Shown here one piece after another: positions 9,201 through 15,798 of a stretch of 33,691 bases of DNA. Each line of letters starts with the position of its first letter. Positions within the stretch are counted from its first letter, which is position 1. The notes under the pieces were generated by a model. It worked only from the letters and a program-made list of their open reading frames with translations. It was not told where the DNA came from and ran no database searches. Made by a program: the position numbers and the translations under genes. The stretch covers positions 1 to 33,691 of the forward strand of contig JBJXFX010000028.1 in the NCBI GenBank assembly GCA_046152925.1, given 5' to 3'. Origin of the DNA: CAMAUF01 sp046152925 (lineage in GTDB: Bacteria; Chloroflexota; Dehalococcoidia; Tepidiformales; Tepidiformaceae).

Positions 9201-9666
9201 CCTGCGCGGGCGGGGACCCGCCTCCTCCCACGGATGGGCCGCCGCCATCACCAGCAGCGGGAGGCGATCCGCCGTCATCGTCACTGCCGCCGCGGAGCGC
9301 GAACGCGACCGCAGCCGCAGCGACAATCCCAACCAAGGCAACGGCGGCGACCGCGATGATCGGCATCCTGCTGCGTGACGTTTGGGCGGTAGTTTGTTCA
9401 GCAACGGGCGCAGTAGTCGTGTGCACCAGGCCCGGTCTGGCCTCGATTGCATCGTTGGCCGGGGAGGTGTTCGGCGGGCGCTCGACGGTAGTTGATGCTG
9501 GGACGGGCGCAGCCGCTGGGGGAGGCGGGGGTGGAGCAGGAGCCGGAGGACTCACCGGAGGAGTCGTCTGTATCCACGCCTTGTTGGGCTCGTCCCACCG
9601 CAGCCAGGTGCCGTCGTCTTGTTGGAACCACCATTCGCCGTCACGAAGGACGGGTGCACCCGGCAT
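6283..9666 (-). CDS. Membrane-anchored protein with two right-handed beta-helix domains
   Basis: This is a 1127-residue protein. Residues 9-32 form a Trp-rich segment (DGEWWFQQDDGTWLRW), then comes a Pro/Ala-rich stretch (36-60). RSR precedes one transmembrane helix (about 102-124), so the N-terminus is probably cytoplasmic. A Gly/Ser/Asp-rich spacer follows. The first parallel beta-helix spans about 195-600, with repeated Asn-containing turns. A Ser/Gly/Pro linker covers about 625-690. A second beta-helix (about 716-1127) opens with a DUF1565-like SPFPTINAAIQAA and closes with DPQFVDPASGNYRLKSGSPA, typical of choice-of-anchor-Q polysaccharide-lyase-like repeats. It is probably displayed outside the cell. 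Carbohydrate binding or cleavage is possible, but no catalytic set is evident. A promoter and a palindrome lie upstream. Confidence 0.85.
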   Translation of the reverse strand: MPGAPVLRDGEWWFQQDDGTWLRWDEPNKAWIQTTPPVSPPAPAPPPPPPAAAPVPASTTVERPPNTSPANDAIEARPGLVHTTTAPVAEQTTAQTSRSRMPIIAVAAVALVGIVAAAAVAFALRGGSDDDGGSPPAAGDGGGPSVGGGGSPPAQAALTALDCEPGTGTAYEVGENQSLRSLGEVPWEKLAAGDTVRIHWRAEPYREKFMIRGQGTADAPIVVCGVAGPKGELPVIDGKDAITPAGLGTPFSGNGEPRGLIHLTVGRNDTWGYKPQYIVIQGLHIRNAFHEYTFTNAAGKKVAYSENAAGIFVERGEHITVRGVELEGNGNGFFVASGDSEEVLSRDILLERSRIFGNGTVKVAADRHHNIYTEAVGMVFQFNDIGPLRSGSMGSALKDRSAGTIIRYNRIEGGARTLDLVDAQESWVLTTKLPEYRRTLVYGNLMINGPVGASNMVHYGGDSGLPEINRKGTLYFYNNTIVVRANLEGPNARYRTALFDAETSEETIEAWNNIIDVRPATSGSEATQLTWMRHQGTLKLGLNWATPGMFEWRDDKAPPQGGISGLNKVIGDKAGPGFVDEGSGDYAIASGASAAREGEDLRDVPRSLGAALDFQYVHPASGQERAGDAGLGAFPAGGAASTGSAGSTPPPASASPAAGSSSGSGASKSGPIDFGSARPNGWSGSLQYLGKGPNGHDNGKRSDCTGAGSGTPAVLCVRAGASRGGNGTAASPFPTINAAIQAARPGDVIQVAAGEYRENVAAGEFTNPADTYFSLLGGFSDDFRQRDASKFRSVIDGQGKGPAVRLHLHSDNSTTLDGFRITRGVGLGKTSEDGNGAGGGVFVEFTGNGEVLISHNEIYGNATAGFNDENRGGGIHTDAVDYDGSKPVIRIEDNVIHNNQAGRAAAINATGRDIVILRNMVDANTAHSDHGGGIYISTVVRADVRDNVVRGNQIGKTVNYGWGGGIFIGGGPAALQGNIVTGNYAPTNGSGVFWDEGAKGTMKDDLIFNNGCSSDERPGTALYVDGGAAPSEVSAENLTIAAHNCPFRTGAAILVEAGSKLVVKNSILWDNTDDFATLDNGKFTIENSITKSSGKGNKNADPQFVDPASGNYRLKSGSPASGRGAYP

Positions 9667-9729
9667 TGCGCGCCTCCTGAAACCTGATGCGATCCACTGA
9701 ACCGCGCTGATCCCGAAGCCCGGGATTAG

Positions 9730-9741
9730 CTCGCTAGCGAG
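9730..9741. promoter_or_regulatory. Perfect 12-base palindrome upstream of the beta-helix gene
   Basis: CTCGCTAGCGAG lies 64 bases before the beta-helix start and downstream of the candidate promoter. It could be an operator or a 5'-leader hairpin; no regulator is identified. Confidence 0.35.
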
Positions 9742-9770
9742 TCGTCCGCCGCCACATCGTGGCGCTGCGC

Positions 9771-9800
9771 ATGCTATCGAGCGCCGTCATCGCCGGTCAA
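9771..9800 (-). promoter_or_regulatory. Candidate promoter for the beta-helix gene
   Basis: On the minus strand TTGACC (9795-9800) is followed after 18 bases by TAGCAT (9771-9776). The match to -35 is five of six and to -10 four of six. The start site would fall near 9764, giving a leader of roughly 100 bases. Confidence 0.4.
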
Positions 9801-9877
9801 GCCACTCGTGTTGCTCGCCCGTATTTGTCCTGACCGGACCGTTTCGCTTATCAGGAAGTCGCGGCTGGGGCGACGGC

Positions 9878-10450
9878 TCAGGACAGCGAGCTGAGGTCCA
9901 CGATCTGAGCCTCGCGACGTCCCGGCTCAAGCTCCAGGATCGCCACGGTCCCGAGCCTGACCTGCTGCTTCACGAGGCTCGGGCTCCCGGGATTCAGCAA
10001 CAGAATGCCGTCGTGCGTCTCGATCATCGCCTCGTGGGTATACCCAAAGACGACGATGTCGACGCGCGTCCGGAAGATCTCGCGCAGCTCGGTCGCCAGC
10101 GCCGCGCGCATCGCTGGCGACCGGCCGATCGAGCCCGGCAGGACATCGTCACCAAGCCCGCGGAGGATGAGCTCGTGGGCCATCCCGATGGTGTGGCCTT
10201 CGATCTCGAAGACTTCGACGCTTCCGTGGCGTGCCGGCGTCTCGCCCTGGCCCTCCAGCCACGACTCGGTGGAGCGCACGGGAGCGATCCGCCCGAGCCA
10301 TTCGAGACAGGAGGCGACGTTGACGTGCCCCGCGTGCAGGATGAGGTCGACGCCAGCGAAGGCTGTTGCCACCTGCGCGGGAGGCTCCGGCCCCGCCGAC
10401 GGGATGTGGGTATCGGAGATGATCCCGATCCTCATCGACGTGCCCGCCAT
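9878..10450 (-). CDS. YfcE/MJ0936-type metallophosphoesterase with altered metal site
   Basis: This 190-residue protein has the calcineurin-like fold of small phosphodiesterases: SDTHIP (Asp13, His15), MAHE (His92), GYTHE (His139) and the family end motif LLNPGSPS. Several metal ligands normally present are changed. The GD motif is HAGH (His42 for Asp), the GN motif is RST, and GHTH is GYTH (Tyr137 for His). It may bind one metal or have shifted specificity. The start is either ATG 10450 or the ATG 15 bases inside; no clear ribosome site favours either. It lies nine bases after the HAD phosphatase gene, so the two are probably cotranscribed. Confidence 0.85.
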   Translation of the reverse strand: MAGTSMRIGIISDTHIPSAGPEPPAQVATAFAGVDLILHAGHVNVASCLEWLGRIAPVRSTESWLEGQGETPARHGSVEVFEIEGHTIGMAHELILRGLGDDVLPGSIGRSPAMRAALATELREIFRTRVDIVVFGYTHEAMIETHDGILLLNPGSPSLVKQQVRLGTVAILELEPGRREAQIVDLSSLS

Positions 10451-10459
10451 GCGCGCGGC

Positions 10460-10825
10460 CTAGTCGAGGGCATGGGAACTGAGCCACGCGAGCCAAGGCT
10501 GATGGACGCCTTCGTGGTCCCAGAGGAACTCGAAACCTGCCTGCTCCGCGAGCTGCTTGTCGATGTCGCGGTCGCCGATGTGTAGGTAGCGGTCCGCCGC
10601 GAACCGGTCCCGGATGTCGGGCAGCATGTGTTTCGCGGCGACGAAATCGACACGCACTTCGCGGGTTTCCCACAGGCTGCGCTGGGCGGAGGGAAACCGG
10701 TCCGAACAGCTGCCAATGAGGAAGCCGAGCTCTTGCGCCCGCAGCACCATCTCCACGGTGATCCCGCCCGGCGGGTCGCCAAACTCCATCGTGCCATCGA
10801 TATCGAAGCTGATCAGGAATGCCAA
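10460..10825 (-). CDS. Small HAD-superfamily phosphatase
   Basis: This 121-residue protein carries HAD motif I as FDIDGT (residues 7-12) and motif IV as GDRDID (84-89), with no cap domain. It is short for the superfamily, so it is probably a capless phosphatase acting on a macromolecular or bulky substrate, or possibly inactive. The likely start is TTG at 10823-10825, because AGGAGG lies five bases upstream and no ATG is close. It sits 70 bases downstream of the thiolase-like gene and nine bases before the metallophosphoesterase gene, in one direction. Confidence 0.82.
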   Translation of the reverse strand: MAFLISFDIDGTMEFGDPPGGITVEMVLRAQELGFLIGSCSDRFPSAQRSLWETREVRVDFVAAKHMLPDIRDRFAADRYLHIGDRDIDKQLAEQAGFEFLWDHEGVHQPWLAWLSSHALD

Positions 10826-10895
10826 CAGTCCCTCCTCTTTCGGCGCGCCATGCGGCCATCGGCAGCACGCGCCCATGGCGTTTGGTAGCAGGGCG

Positions 10896-12221
10896 TTACT
10901 CGGGCGACGCCCCCCAAATGAGGGCGTCGCAGAAGTTCGGCATATGCGCCCCGGAGACGCCGTAATTCGCCGGCCGCGTGATCTGCGAGGGCGAGCGGCC
11001 CTGGATCTGGAGGATGCTATCGCGGTGGTTCCACCAACGCGTCCGGCCGTTGCCGTTGTTGCCACCGCTGGGCGAAACGGGGTTCGGCCCTTCGATGCTG
11101 ATGTCCGTTTGGTAGAGGTCGAGAGCGTAGCCGCGCCTTTCGCCGCGGGCCGCGAAGCGGAGGCCCTCAAGGTGGAATTGGTGGAACAGCGTGAAGCCGT
11201 CGTACATGTTTTCGAACGAGAGGTCGTCCGGACCGATCCCGGAGCCTTCGTAGAGCATCCGGCCCATCCGGTCGCTGGCCCGCTCCCATTCGGCGAGCGT
11301 CGGGATCGCGCCCTGCAATTCGGGGCGCGTCTGGGCGTGGTTGAGGATGTAGACCGGCTTTGGTTTGTGATGCTTGGCCAATTCCGGTGTCGTGAAGACC
11401 ACGGCCAACGCCGCCTGGATAGGCAGGTCGTTGTCATAAATGTTGGCCGGCTTCGCGATCCACCGCCCGGAAAGGTAGTCCTCGGCGGTAATCATCTCGG
11501 GCCGGTGCTGGGTGAAGAAGCCGTCGGGGTTCATCAGCCCGTTCCGGCGCTCTTCGACGACAAACGGGGCCATCATGTCGTGGTGCTTGCCGTACTTGTC
11601 GCAGTACTCCTGAAAGATCATCGCGGTGGTGGCGCAGGCTGGCATGCCCCAGATGCCGCCATATTTGGCCGGCCCCGCAAGGGTGTCCCGTGCCGCGGCG
11701 CCCTGCCCGACGTAGTAGCGGCCGGCGAGGTTGTGCCAGCCGCGCACGATCAGGCACGTCTTGCTGAGCCCGCGCGCGACCGCTTCCGCCGCGGTCGTGA
11801 ACGCGACCGACATGCACACCGGCCCGTTCATCTTGAACGTCACGTTCTTCAGCTCGGGCATGTTGAGGAGTAGCCAGTCGATGTCGCCACGCGTAATCCC
11901 CGCCTGGGGGTAGTCGATCAATTTGAAAGCGTCCGTCCAGCCGGCCGGCGGCGGCGACATTGGGTCGTTCGAAATGCCCGTGGTCGATTCGGGCGTGAGC
12001 ACGATGCCGTCGATTTCCTCGGGCGAAATGCCGGCGTCCTCGATAGCCTTGCGGATCGCGAAGATGGTGAGTGCGCCGAGGCTCGTCTCGGGGCGCTCGT
12101 CCCAGCGGCGTGCCGTCGGCGAGGTGCCCACGCCGGTTGCCACCACCTTGCCACGGCCCTCCCAGATACCGAGCCCCTCCCGGTTCCGGTGCCACGAGTG
12201 TGGAGCGATTGGGATCGCCAT
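10896..12221 (-). CDS. Thiolase-superfamily (SCP-x/Ltp-like) protein
   Basis: This 441-residue protein follows the thiolase-like lipid-transfer family. It has an N-terminal VVATGVGTSP segment, SLGALTIFAIRKAIEDAGI, Cys136 in GPVCMSVAFTTAAEAVARG, YDGFT (340-344) and a terminal GGNNGNGR segment (386-393). The usual thiolase GGxxxxGHP histidine is replaced (GRTRWW), while the Tyr of YDxFT, catalytic in Ltp2-type aldolases, is kept. A retro-aldol lyase acting on a CoA thioester side chain is therefore as likely as a thiolase. Its partner is the Zn-ribbon/OB protein encoded 45 bases upstream. The ATG follows AAGGAAGGAG. Confidence 0.86.
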   Translation of the reverse strand: MAIPIAPHSWHRNREGLGIWEGRGKVVATGVGTSPTARRWDERPETSLGALTIFAIRKAIEDAGISPEEIDGIVLTPESTTGISNDPMSPPPAGWTDAFKLIDYPQAGITRGDIDWLLLNMPELKNVTFKMNGPVCMSVAFTTAAEAVARGLSKTCLIVRGWHNLAGRYYVGQGAAARDTLAGPAKYGGIWGMPACATTAMIFQEYCDKYGKHHDMMAPFVVEERRNGLMNPDGFFTQHRPEMITAEDYLSGRWIAKPANIYDNDLPIQAALAVVFTTPELAKHHKPKPVYILNHAQTRPELQGAIPTLAEWERASDRMGRMLYEGSGIGPDDLSFENMYDGFTLFHQFHLEGLRFAARGERRGYALDLYQTDISIEGPNPVSPSGGNNGNGRTRWWNHRDSILQIQGRSPSQITRPANYGVSGAHMPNFCDALIWGASPE

Positions 12222-12266
12222 CGCGTGTTCTCCTTCCTTATCGTTTGCGCTGCGGTCGCCCCGAGG

Positions 12267-12677
12267 TCAGCTAACCACGCGCCACTCGGGGACCTTCTGC
12301 CCCGTGGCGGGCGTAGTCTCGAAGACGACCTCGACCGCCGCCCCAATCGGGACCCTATCGACCGGCACCCCCGGGAGGTGCGACAGCATAATCACGTCCG
12401 GCTCCTCTTCGAGGGAGATGGTCGCGACGTTGAACGGCTGGTCCGGGATGAGCGTCGAGACCGGGCTGTCGTAGACGACGACGCGGCTCTGGATGCGACC
12501 GCGGCCGCTCACCTGGCGCCAGTCCAGGCTCGGGTTGCCGCAGCGCGTGCACATCGTCCGGGGCGGGAATTGGAAGCGGTTGCACGCCGCGCAATGCTGG
12601 ACGACCAAGCGGTCCTCGTTACAGGCGTCGTAAAAGGGCTTGTCGAAGTCCGTTGGGACCGGCGACTGCTTGCGCAT
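12267..12677 (-). CDS. Zn-ribbon/OB-fold (DUF35) partner of the thiolase-like protein
   Basis: This protein of about 136 residues has a rubredoxin-like zinc ribbon (CAAC then CTRC, counted from the ATG as about Cys29, Cys32, Cys43 and Cys46), followed by an OB-fold (GRGRIQSRVVV, then a terminal EVVFETT strand). DUF35 proteins bind acyl-CoA and form complexes with thiolase-superfamily enzymes or with hydratases such as ChsH1/ChsH2. The start chosen is ATG 12677, seven bases after GAGGT; a GTG six bases upstream is possible. With the thiolase-like gene just downstream it forms a two-gene acyl-CoA side-chain degradation module. Confidence 0.9.
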   Translation of the reverse strand: MRKQSPVPTDFDKPFYDACNEDRLVVQHCAACNRFQFPPRTMCTRCGNPSLDWRQVSGRGRIQSRVVVYDSPVSTLIPDQPFNVATISLEEEPDVIMLSHLPGVPVDRVPIGAAVEVVFETTPATGQKVPEWRVVS

Positions 12678-12876
12678 GGACACACCTCAGGCAGGGTCCG
12701 CGGCGCACGGGGCGCGCCCAGCGGCCGCGGAAGAATAAGCCAACTGGCCCCTCGGAGTCACCCGATAGGCAAGGCGGGATCGACGGAGGCTGCTAGCGTC
12801 ACTCCGGCTCGTGCGAACTGCATGGGGGACTGGATTCTCCATCTCAAAACAAAATGTAGATATTAATCTTGCAAAA

Positions 12877-12885
12877 TGCTATGAT
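12877..12885 (+). promoter_or_regulatory. Extended -10 promoter element before the Crp/Fnr-type gene
   Basis: TGCTATGAT is an extended -10 (TGn plus TATGAT), in the only strongly AT-rich patch nearby (about 12840-12890). The start site would be near 12892, about 58 bases before the regulator gene. GATATTAATC just upstream is a near-palindrome and may be a regulator site. Confidence 0.5.
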
Positions 12886-12949
12886 TTGGCGGTCAGGCGA
12901 CCGCCACCGGGCGGCGCGCCCGACCTGAAAGCTGGATGTCACGGATACC

Positions 12950-13684
12950 TTGGTCACCACGCAATCCCCGAATCACCTCCTCGCCGCGATCTCGCCGGCG
13001 GCATACGAACAGGTTCACGGGTTCCTCGAGTCCTACCCGTTGCGGATGCGGGAGACCCTGCAAGAAGCGGGGGACGATGCCGAGTACGTGTACTTCCCAA
13101 CCTCGGGGATCATCTCGGTGCTGACCGTCCTTGAGAACGGGATGATGATCGAGTTTGCGACGATCGGTCGCGAGGGCACGACGGGCGTGCCCGTCTTCCT
13201 CGGGACCGGGGATTCGAACATGGCCCTCATCTCCCAGTTGCCAGGTCACGCCCTTCGGATGCGGAGCGCGGATTTCCTTGCGGAACTGACGCACAACGTG
13301 AGCTTCTTGGGAGTCATCCGGCGCTACAGTGGGATGATGCTCGCTCTGGTAGCTCAGTCCGCGGCGTGCAATCGGGCGCACCACGTGGACGAGCGTTGCG
13401 CGCGCTGGCTGCTGATGACCCATGACCAGGCGGAAGGCTCGGCGTTTCAGATCACGCAGGAATTCCTCGCGCAGATGCTCGGCGTGAGCCGGCCGAGCGT
13501 GGCATTATCGGCAGCGGCTCTTCAGCGGGCTGGCCTGATCAGCTACCGGCGTGGCGAGATGAAGATCATCAACCGCATCGGTCTTGAGAAGGCCGCCTGC
13601 GAATGCTACGCCGTGGTCCGTGAACGTTATTGCCGGCTTGAAGGTGACGGGATCCACCGGCGAATGCCCGCAGCTGCTTGCTGA
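12950..13684 (+). CDS. Crp/Fnr-family transcriptional regulator
   Basis: This 244-residue protein has a cupin-like sensor domain (about 20-110, with VYFPTSGIISVL and IGREGTTGVPVFLG), a dimer helix, and a winged helix-turn-helix (about 166-202, FLAQMLGVSRPSVALSAAALQRAGLI). The cAMP-contact motif of true Crp is absent and no cysteine cluster like Fnr is seen, so the ligand is unknown. The start is uncertain: TTG at 12950 is used here, and CTG 18 bases upstream is another option. It stands first in a plus-strand run of small stress genes and is divergent from the acyl-CoA module, so it may control either or both. Confidence 0.87.
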   Translation: MVTTQSPNHLLAAISPAAYEQVHGFLESYPLRMRETLQEAGDDAEYVYFPTSGIISVLTVLENGMMIEFATIGREGTTGVPVFLGTGDSNMALISQLPGHALRMRSADFLAELTHNVSFLGVIRRYSGMMLALVAQSAACNRAHHVDERCARWLLMTHDQAEGSAFQITQEFLAQMLGVSRPSVALSAAALQRAGLISYRRGEMKIINRIGLEKAACECYAVVRERYCRLEGDGIHRRMPAAAC

Positions 13685-13946
13685 GATACGCGCGAACCTT
13701 ACGTATCCGGACTTCCCAAGATAGAGATTGATGACGGGTACCCGCGGGAACCGTAGCCACTGCGTGTTGCGCCAGGCGAAGACGGATCGCACGGTGAAGG
13801 AATCCTGCGAGAACGCTCGCGGACGAAGCAGAGGACTCAACGACGGTCTCCCCAACAGTTCGAGGATTTGCTAGTTTCTGGCAGACACATGGGTAGACAC
13901 TCTTACCAGACGGACGCCGGTACGTCCAGACCGAACGGAGTGACCC

Positions 13947-14012
13947 ATGTATATCGGAGGCGGTGTTCTCGCAGTGATCATTGCGATCCTGCTCGTGGTC
14001 ATCTTGTTCTAG
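13947..14012 (+). CDS. 21-residue hydrophobic membrane peptide
   Basis: A short ORF starts at ATG 13947 with GGAG six bases upstream (13937-13940) and ends at TAG 14010-14012. The peptide starts MYIGGG and continues as an almost pure Ala/Val/Ile/Leu stretch ending in Phe, enough for one membrane span and nothing else. Very short peptides of this kind (MYIGGG or MYIGIG followed by a hydrophobic run) occur near stress genes in soil bacteria, but their function is unknown. The 262 bases before it hold no other gene that I can support. Confidence 0.6.
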   Translation: MYIGGGVLAVIIAILLVVILF

Positions 14013-14132
14013 GAACAGCCCTGCAGGACGCGATGAGTCAGGACGGGGTCGAACGCGCTGCTGAGCGGATGGCCACAAGCTCAGACGAAGACTGTGTGTG
14101 CTATGAACGACGGCCACACTGGAGGAACCAGC

Positions 14133-14471
14133 ATGTCACTAGTCCTTTCAGCGAGCACTCTCGCTGGCGACAAGGTCCGGAATCTTGATGGAGAAGACCT
14201 CGGGAAGATCGCCGAGATCATGATCGACCTGGAGAGCGGACGAGTGGCCTACGCCGTCGTCGCGTTCGGGTCCGGTTTTCTGCACAGCGGAAAACTCCTT
14301 GCCATCCCGTGGCAGTCTTTGGCGGTGGATCAGGGCGACAAGAAGTTCATCCTCAACGTACCGAGGGCGACCTTGGAAGCAGCGGAGGGCTTTGACAACG
14401 ATCACTGGCCGGACATGGCCGACCCGGCCTTCCGGACGCGGACCTACGGGCACTACGGTGTGCCATGCTAG
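14133..14471 (+). CDS. PRC-barrel domain protein
   Basis: This 112-residue protein contains a PRC-barrel: LSASTLAGDKVRNLDGEDLG, then KIAEIMIDLESGRVAYAVVAFG and the KLLAIPWQSL strand. PRC-barrels are small beta-barrels that bind proteins or RNA, or form self-assembling layers; in stress clusters their role is unknown. The ATG at 14133 has GGAGG seven bases upstream. The stop overlaps the start of the ferritin-like gene (ATGCTAG), so the two are coupled. Confidence 0.9.
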   Translation: MSLVLSASTLAGDKVRNLDGEDLGKIAEIMIDLESGRVAYAVVAFGSGFLHSGKLLAIPWQSLAVDQGDKKFILNVPRATLEAAEGFDNDHWPDMADPAFRTRTYGHYGVPC

Positions 14472-15031
14472 TCAAAGACACGGGGCCTGCACGGTCCACG
14501 TTCACTACGGACCTTGAGGCCATCCGGAAGCGAGCTCGCGCGCAAATGCTCGACGGCGCCATAACCCAGGCCTACACCGCCGATCGGGCGCAAGTCGTTG
14601 CCGTGCTCAACGAGACGCTCGCGACGGAACTCGTCTGTGTACTCCGCTACAAGAGCCACTATTACATGGCCCGTGGGATCGACAAGGCGCCCGTGGCCGC
14701 AGAGTTTCTTCAGCACGCTGCCGAGGAGCAAGCACACGCCGACATGATATGCGACCGAATCACGCAGCTCGGCGGCGAACCGAACCTCGACCCCGACGGC
14801 CTTGCGACGCGGAGCCACTCGGAGTACCTGGGCGGGGACACGCTGCAGGACCTCATCAAGGAGGACCTCGTCGCCGAGCGGATTGCGATCGAGACGTACT
14901 CGGAGGTCATCGCGTGGCTTGGCGAAGACGACCCCACGACCCGGCGCATGATCGAGCAGATCCTCGCGATGGAGGAAGAGCACGCCAACGACCTGCTCGA
15001 CCTCCTCGAGCGCATTGCGAAGGTTAGCTGA
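14465..15031 (+). CDS. Ferritin-like (bacterioferritin-type) protein
   Basis: This 188-residue four-helix-bundle protein has a complete di-iron ligand pattern: Glu55, Glu88 with His91 (EEQAH), Glu138, and Glu170 with His173 (MEEEH). It is predicted to oxidise and store iron or to detoxify peroxide. There is no obvious heme methionine as in bacterioferritin. Its ATG lies within the end of the PRC-barrel gene, a seven-base overlap, so it is made together with that protein. Iron handling fits the stress character of the neighbourhood. Confidence 0.9.
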   Translation: MLVKDTGPARSTFTTDLEAIRKRARAQMLDGAITQAYTADRAQVVAVLNETLATELVCVLRYKSHYYMARGIDKAPVAAEFLQHAAEEQAHADMICDRITQLGGEPNLDPDGLATRSHSEYLGGDTLQDLIKEDLVAERIAIETYSEVIAWLGEDDPTTRRMIEQILAMEEEHANDLLDLLERIAKVS

Positions 15032-15130
15032 CCAGGCGCTAGCCACCGGCCGAGGCAGGGTGGATGCATCGAAGCGACGACCAGAGTTCAGGACGGCGGA
15101 CCAGCTTCCCCGTCCCAAAGGAGACCACGC

Positions 15131-15346
15131 ATGGTAGAGCACACGATCGATGACAAGGCCAAGGGCAAGATGAACCAGGCCGTCGGGGCCGCCCGCGAGA
15201 AGGTCGCCGGCGCCGTTGGTGCCGATGGCATGAAGGCGAAGGGCGCGAAGCAACACGCGAAGGGCGACGCGCAAGAGGCCGCCGGCGATGCTAAGGCTGA
15301 AATGAACGAGGCGGCCGAAAAGCTGAAGAAGGCGTTCGGCCAGTAG
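15131..15346 (+). CDS. CsbD family stress protein, copy 1
   Basis: This 71-residue protein is rich in Lys, Ala, Glu and Gly. It has the CsbD pattern: IDDKAKGKMNQAVGAAREKVAG, then KAKGAKQHAKGDAQEAAGDAK. CsbD-like proteins are abundant, mostly disordered or helical proteins induced under general or osmotic stress; their molecular action is unknown. The ATG follows AAAGGAG. Leader and first codons are nearly repeated at copy 2, 344 bases downstream. A long hairpin lies directly after it. Confidence 0.9.
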   Translation: MVEHTIDDKAKGKMNQAVGAAREKVAGAVGADGMKAKGAKQHAKGDAQEAAGDAKAEMNEAAEKLKKAFGQ

Positions 15347-15364
15347 CTCCGGCCCCGCGAGCAC

Positions 15365-15401
15365 GAGAGGTGCGAGCCGCCAAACGCGGCCAGCACCTCT
15401 C
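15365..15401 (+). terminator. Long two-part hairpin after the first CsbD gene
   Basis: GAGAGGTGC (15365-15373) pairs with GCACCTCTC (15393-15401). Inside, GCCGC (15376-15380) pairs with GCGGC (15386-15390) around CAAAC. A symmetric two-base internal loop separates the stems. There is no T-run. Likely a terminator, attenuator or RNA-stability element between the paralogues. Confidence 0.6.
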
Positions 15402-15474
15402 TGCAGCGCTCGGCGAGAGGCGACGACAGAGTTCGGGGCGCCGGACTGGGTCCCCGTCCCAAAGGAGACCACGC

Positions 15475-15711
15475 ATGGCAGAGCACACGATCGATGACAA
15501 GGCCAAGGGCCAGCCGGACAAGGCTAAGGCCGAGACGGTTCAGGCCGCCCGCGACAAGGTGGCCGACGCGGCCGGGGCCCAGGGCATGGTGAACGAAGGT
15601 GCGCGCCAGCGCCCCGATGGTGGCGCGCGGATCGTCGCAGGCGGCGACACAGCGGCAGCGGCGGCACGCGATAAGGCCGGGGACGAGCCCAAGCCGGCTC
15701 CCCGCCTGTAA
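15475..15711 (+). CDS. CsbD-like stress protein, copy 2 (diverged)
   Basis: This 78-residue protein begins with the same HTIDDKAKG stretch as copy 1. It then diverges into an Ala/Asp-rich sequence with AARDKVADAAGAQG and ends in a Pro/Lys tail. It is the product of a local duplication: both leaders carry the same CGTCCCAAAGGAGACCACGC ribosome-binding segment. Only the N-terminal third retains the CsbD pattern, so its function may have drifted. The ORF extends further upstream, but the ATG at 15475 with AAAGGAG is the clear start. Confidence 0.8.
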   Translation: MAEHTIDDKAKGQPDKAKAETVQAARDKVADAAGAQGMVNEGARQRPDGGARIVAGGDTAAAAARDKAGDEPKPAPRL

Positions 15712-15740
15712 ACCTGCCAGACCGGCCATGTTGCAAGCTT

Positions 15741-15779
15741 CGCCTTGGGGCGGGCGCACTGTGCGCCCGCCCCAAGGCG
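15741..15779. terminator. Perfect 18-bp inverted repeat after the second CsbD gene
   Basis: CGCCTTGGGGCGGGCGCA (15741-15758) is perfectly complementary to 15762-15779 around three bases. It starts 30 bases after the stop codon. The arms are extremely GC-rich and there is no T-run. Probably a transcript end or stabiliser. Confidence 0.65.
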
Positions 15780-15798
15780 TCGTCCGGAGGACGAAGGA

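Larger units (their letters stand above)
15074..15510 (+). repeat. Direct repeat of CsbD leader and N-terminal coding sequence
   Basis: About 15074-15170 and 15420-15510 are two diverged copies. They share GCGACGACnAGAGTTC, then CCCCGTCCCAAAGGAGACC, the start codon and the first nine or so codons. Similarity fades after the KAKG codons. This marks a tandem duplication. Confidence 0.75.

Noticed and set aside
12821..12865. 14-codon ORF starting MGDWIL before the Crp/Fnr-type gene
   Set aside because: No ribosome site, and it lies upstream of the likely transcription start.
13868..13900. TTGCTA followed by TAGACA as a promoter for the 21-residue peptide
   Set aside because: Spacing of 20 bases and a poor -10 match.
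14034..14188. Short ORF starting MSQDGVERAAERMA
   Set aside because: Overlaps the well-supported PRC-barrel start in another frame. Its only SD-like sequence is weak.
15365..15779. CRISPR or repeat array suggested by hairpins and repeats
   Set aside because: Only two diverged copies of one leader and unrelated hairpins. No regular spacing and no cas genes.
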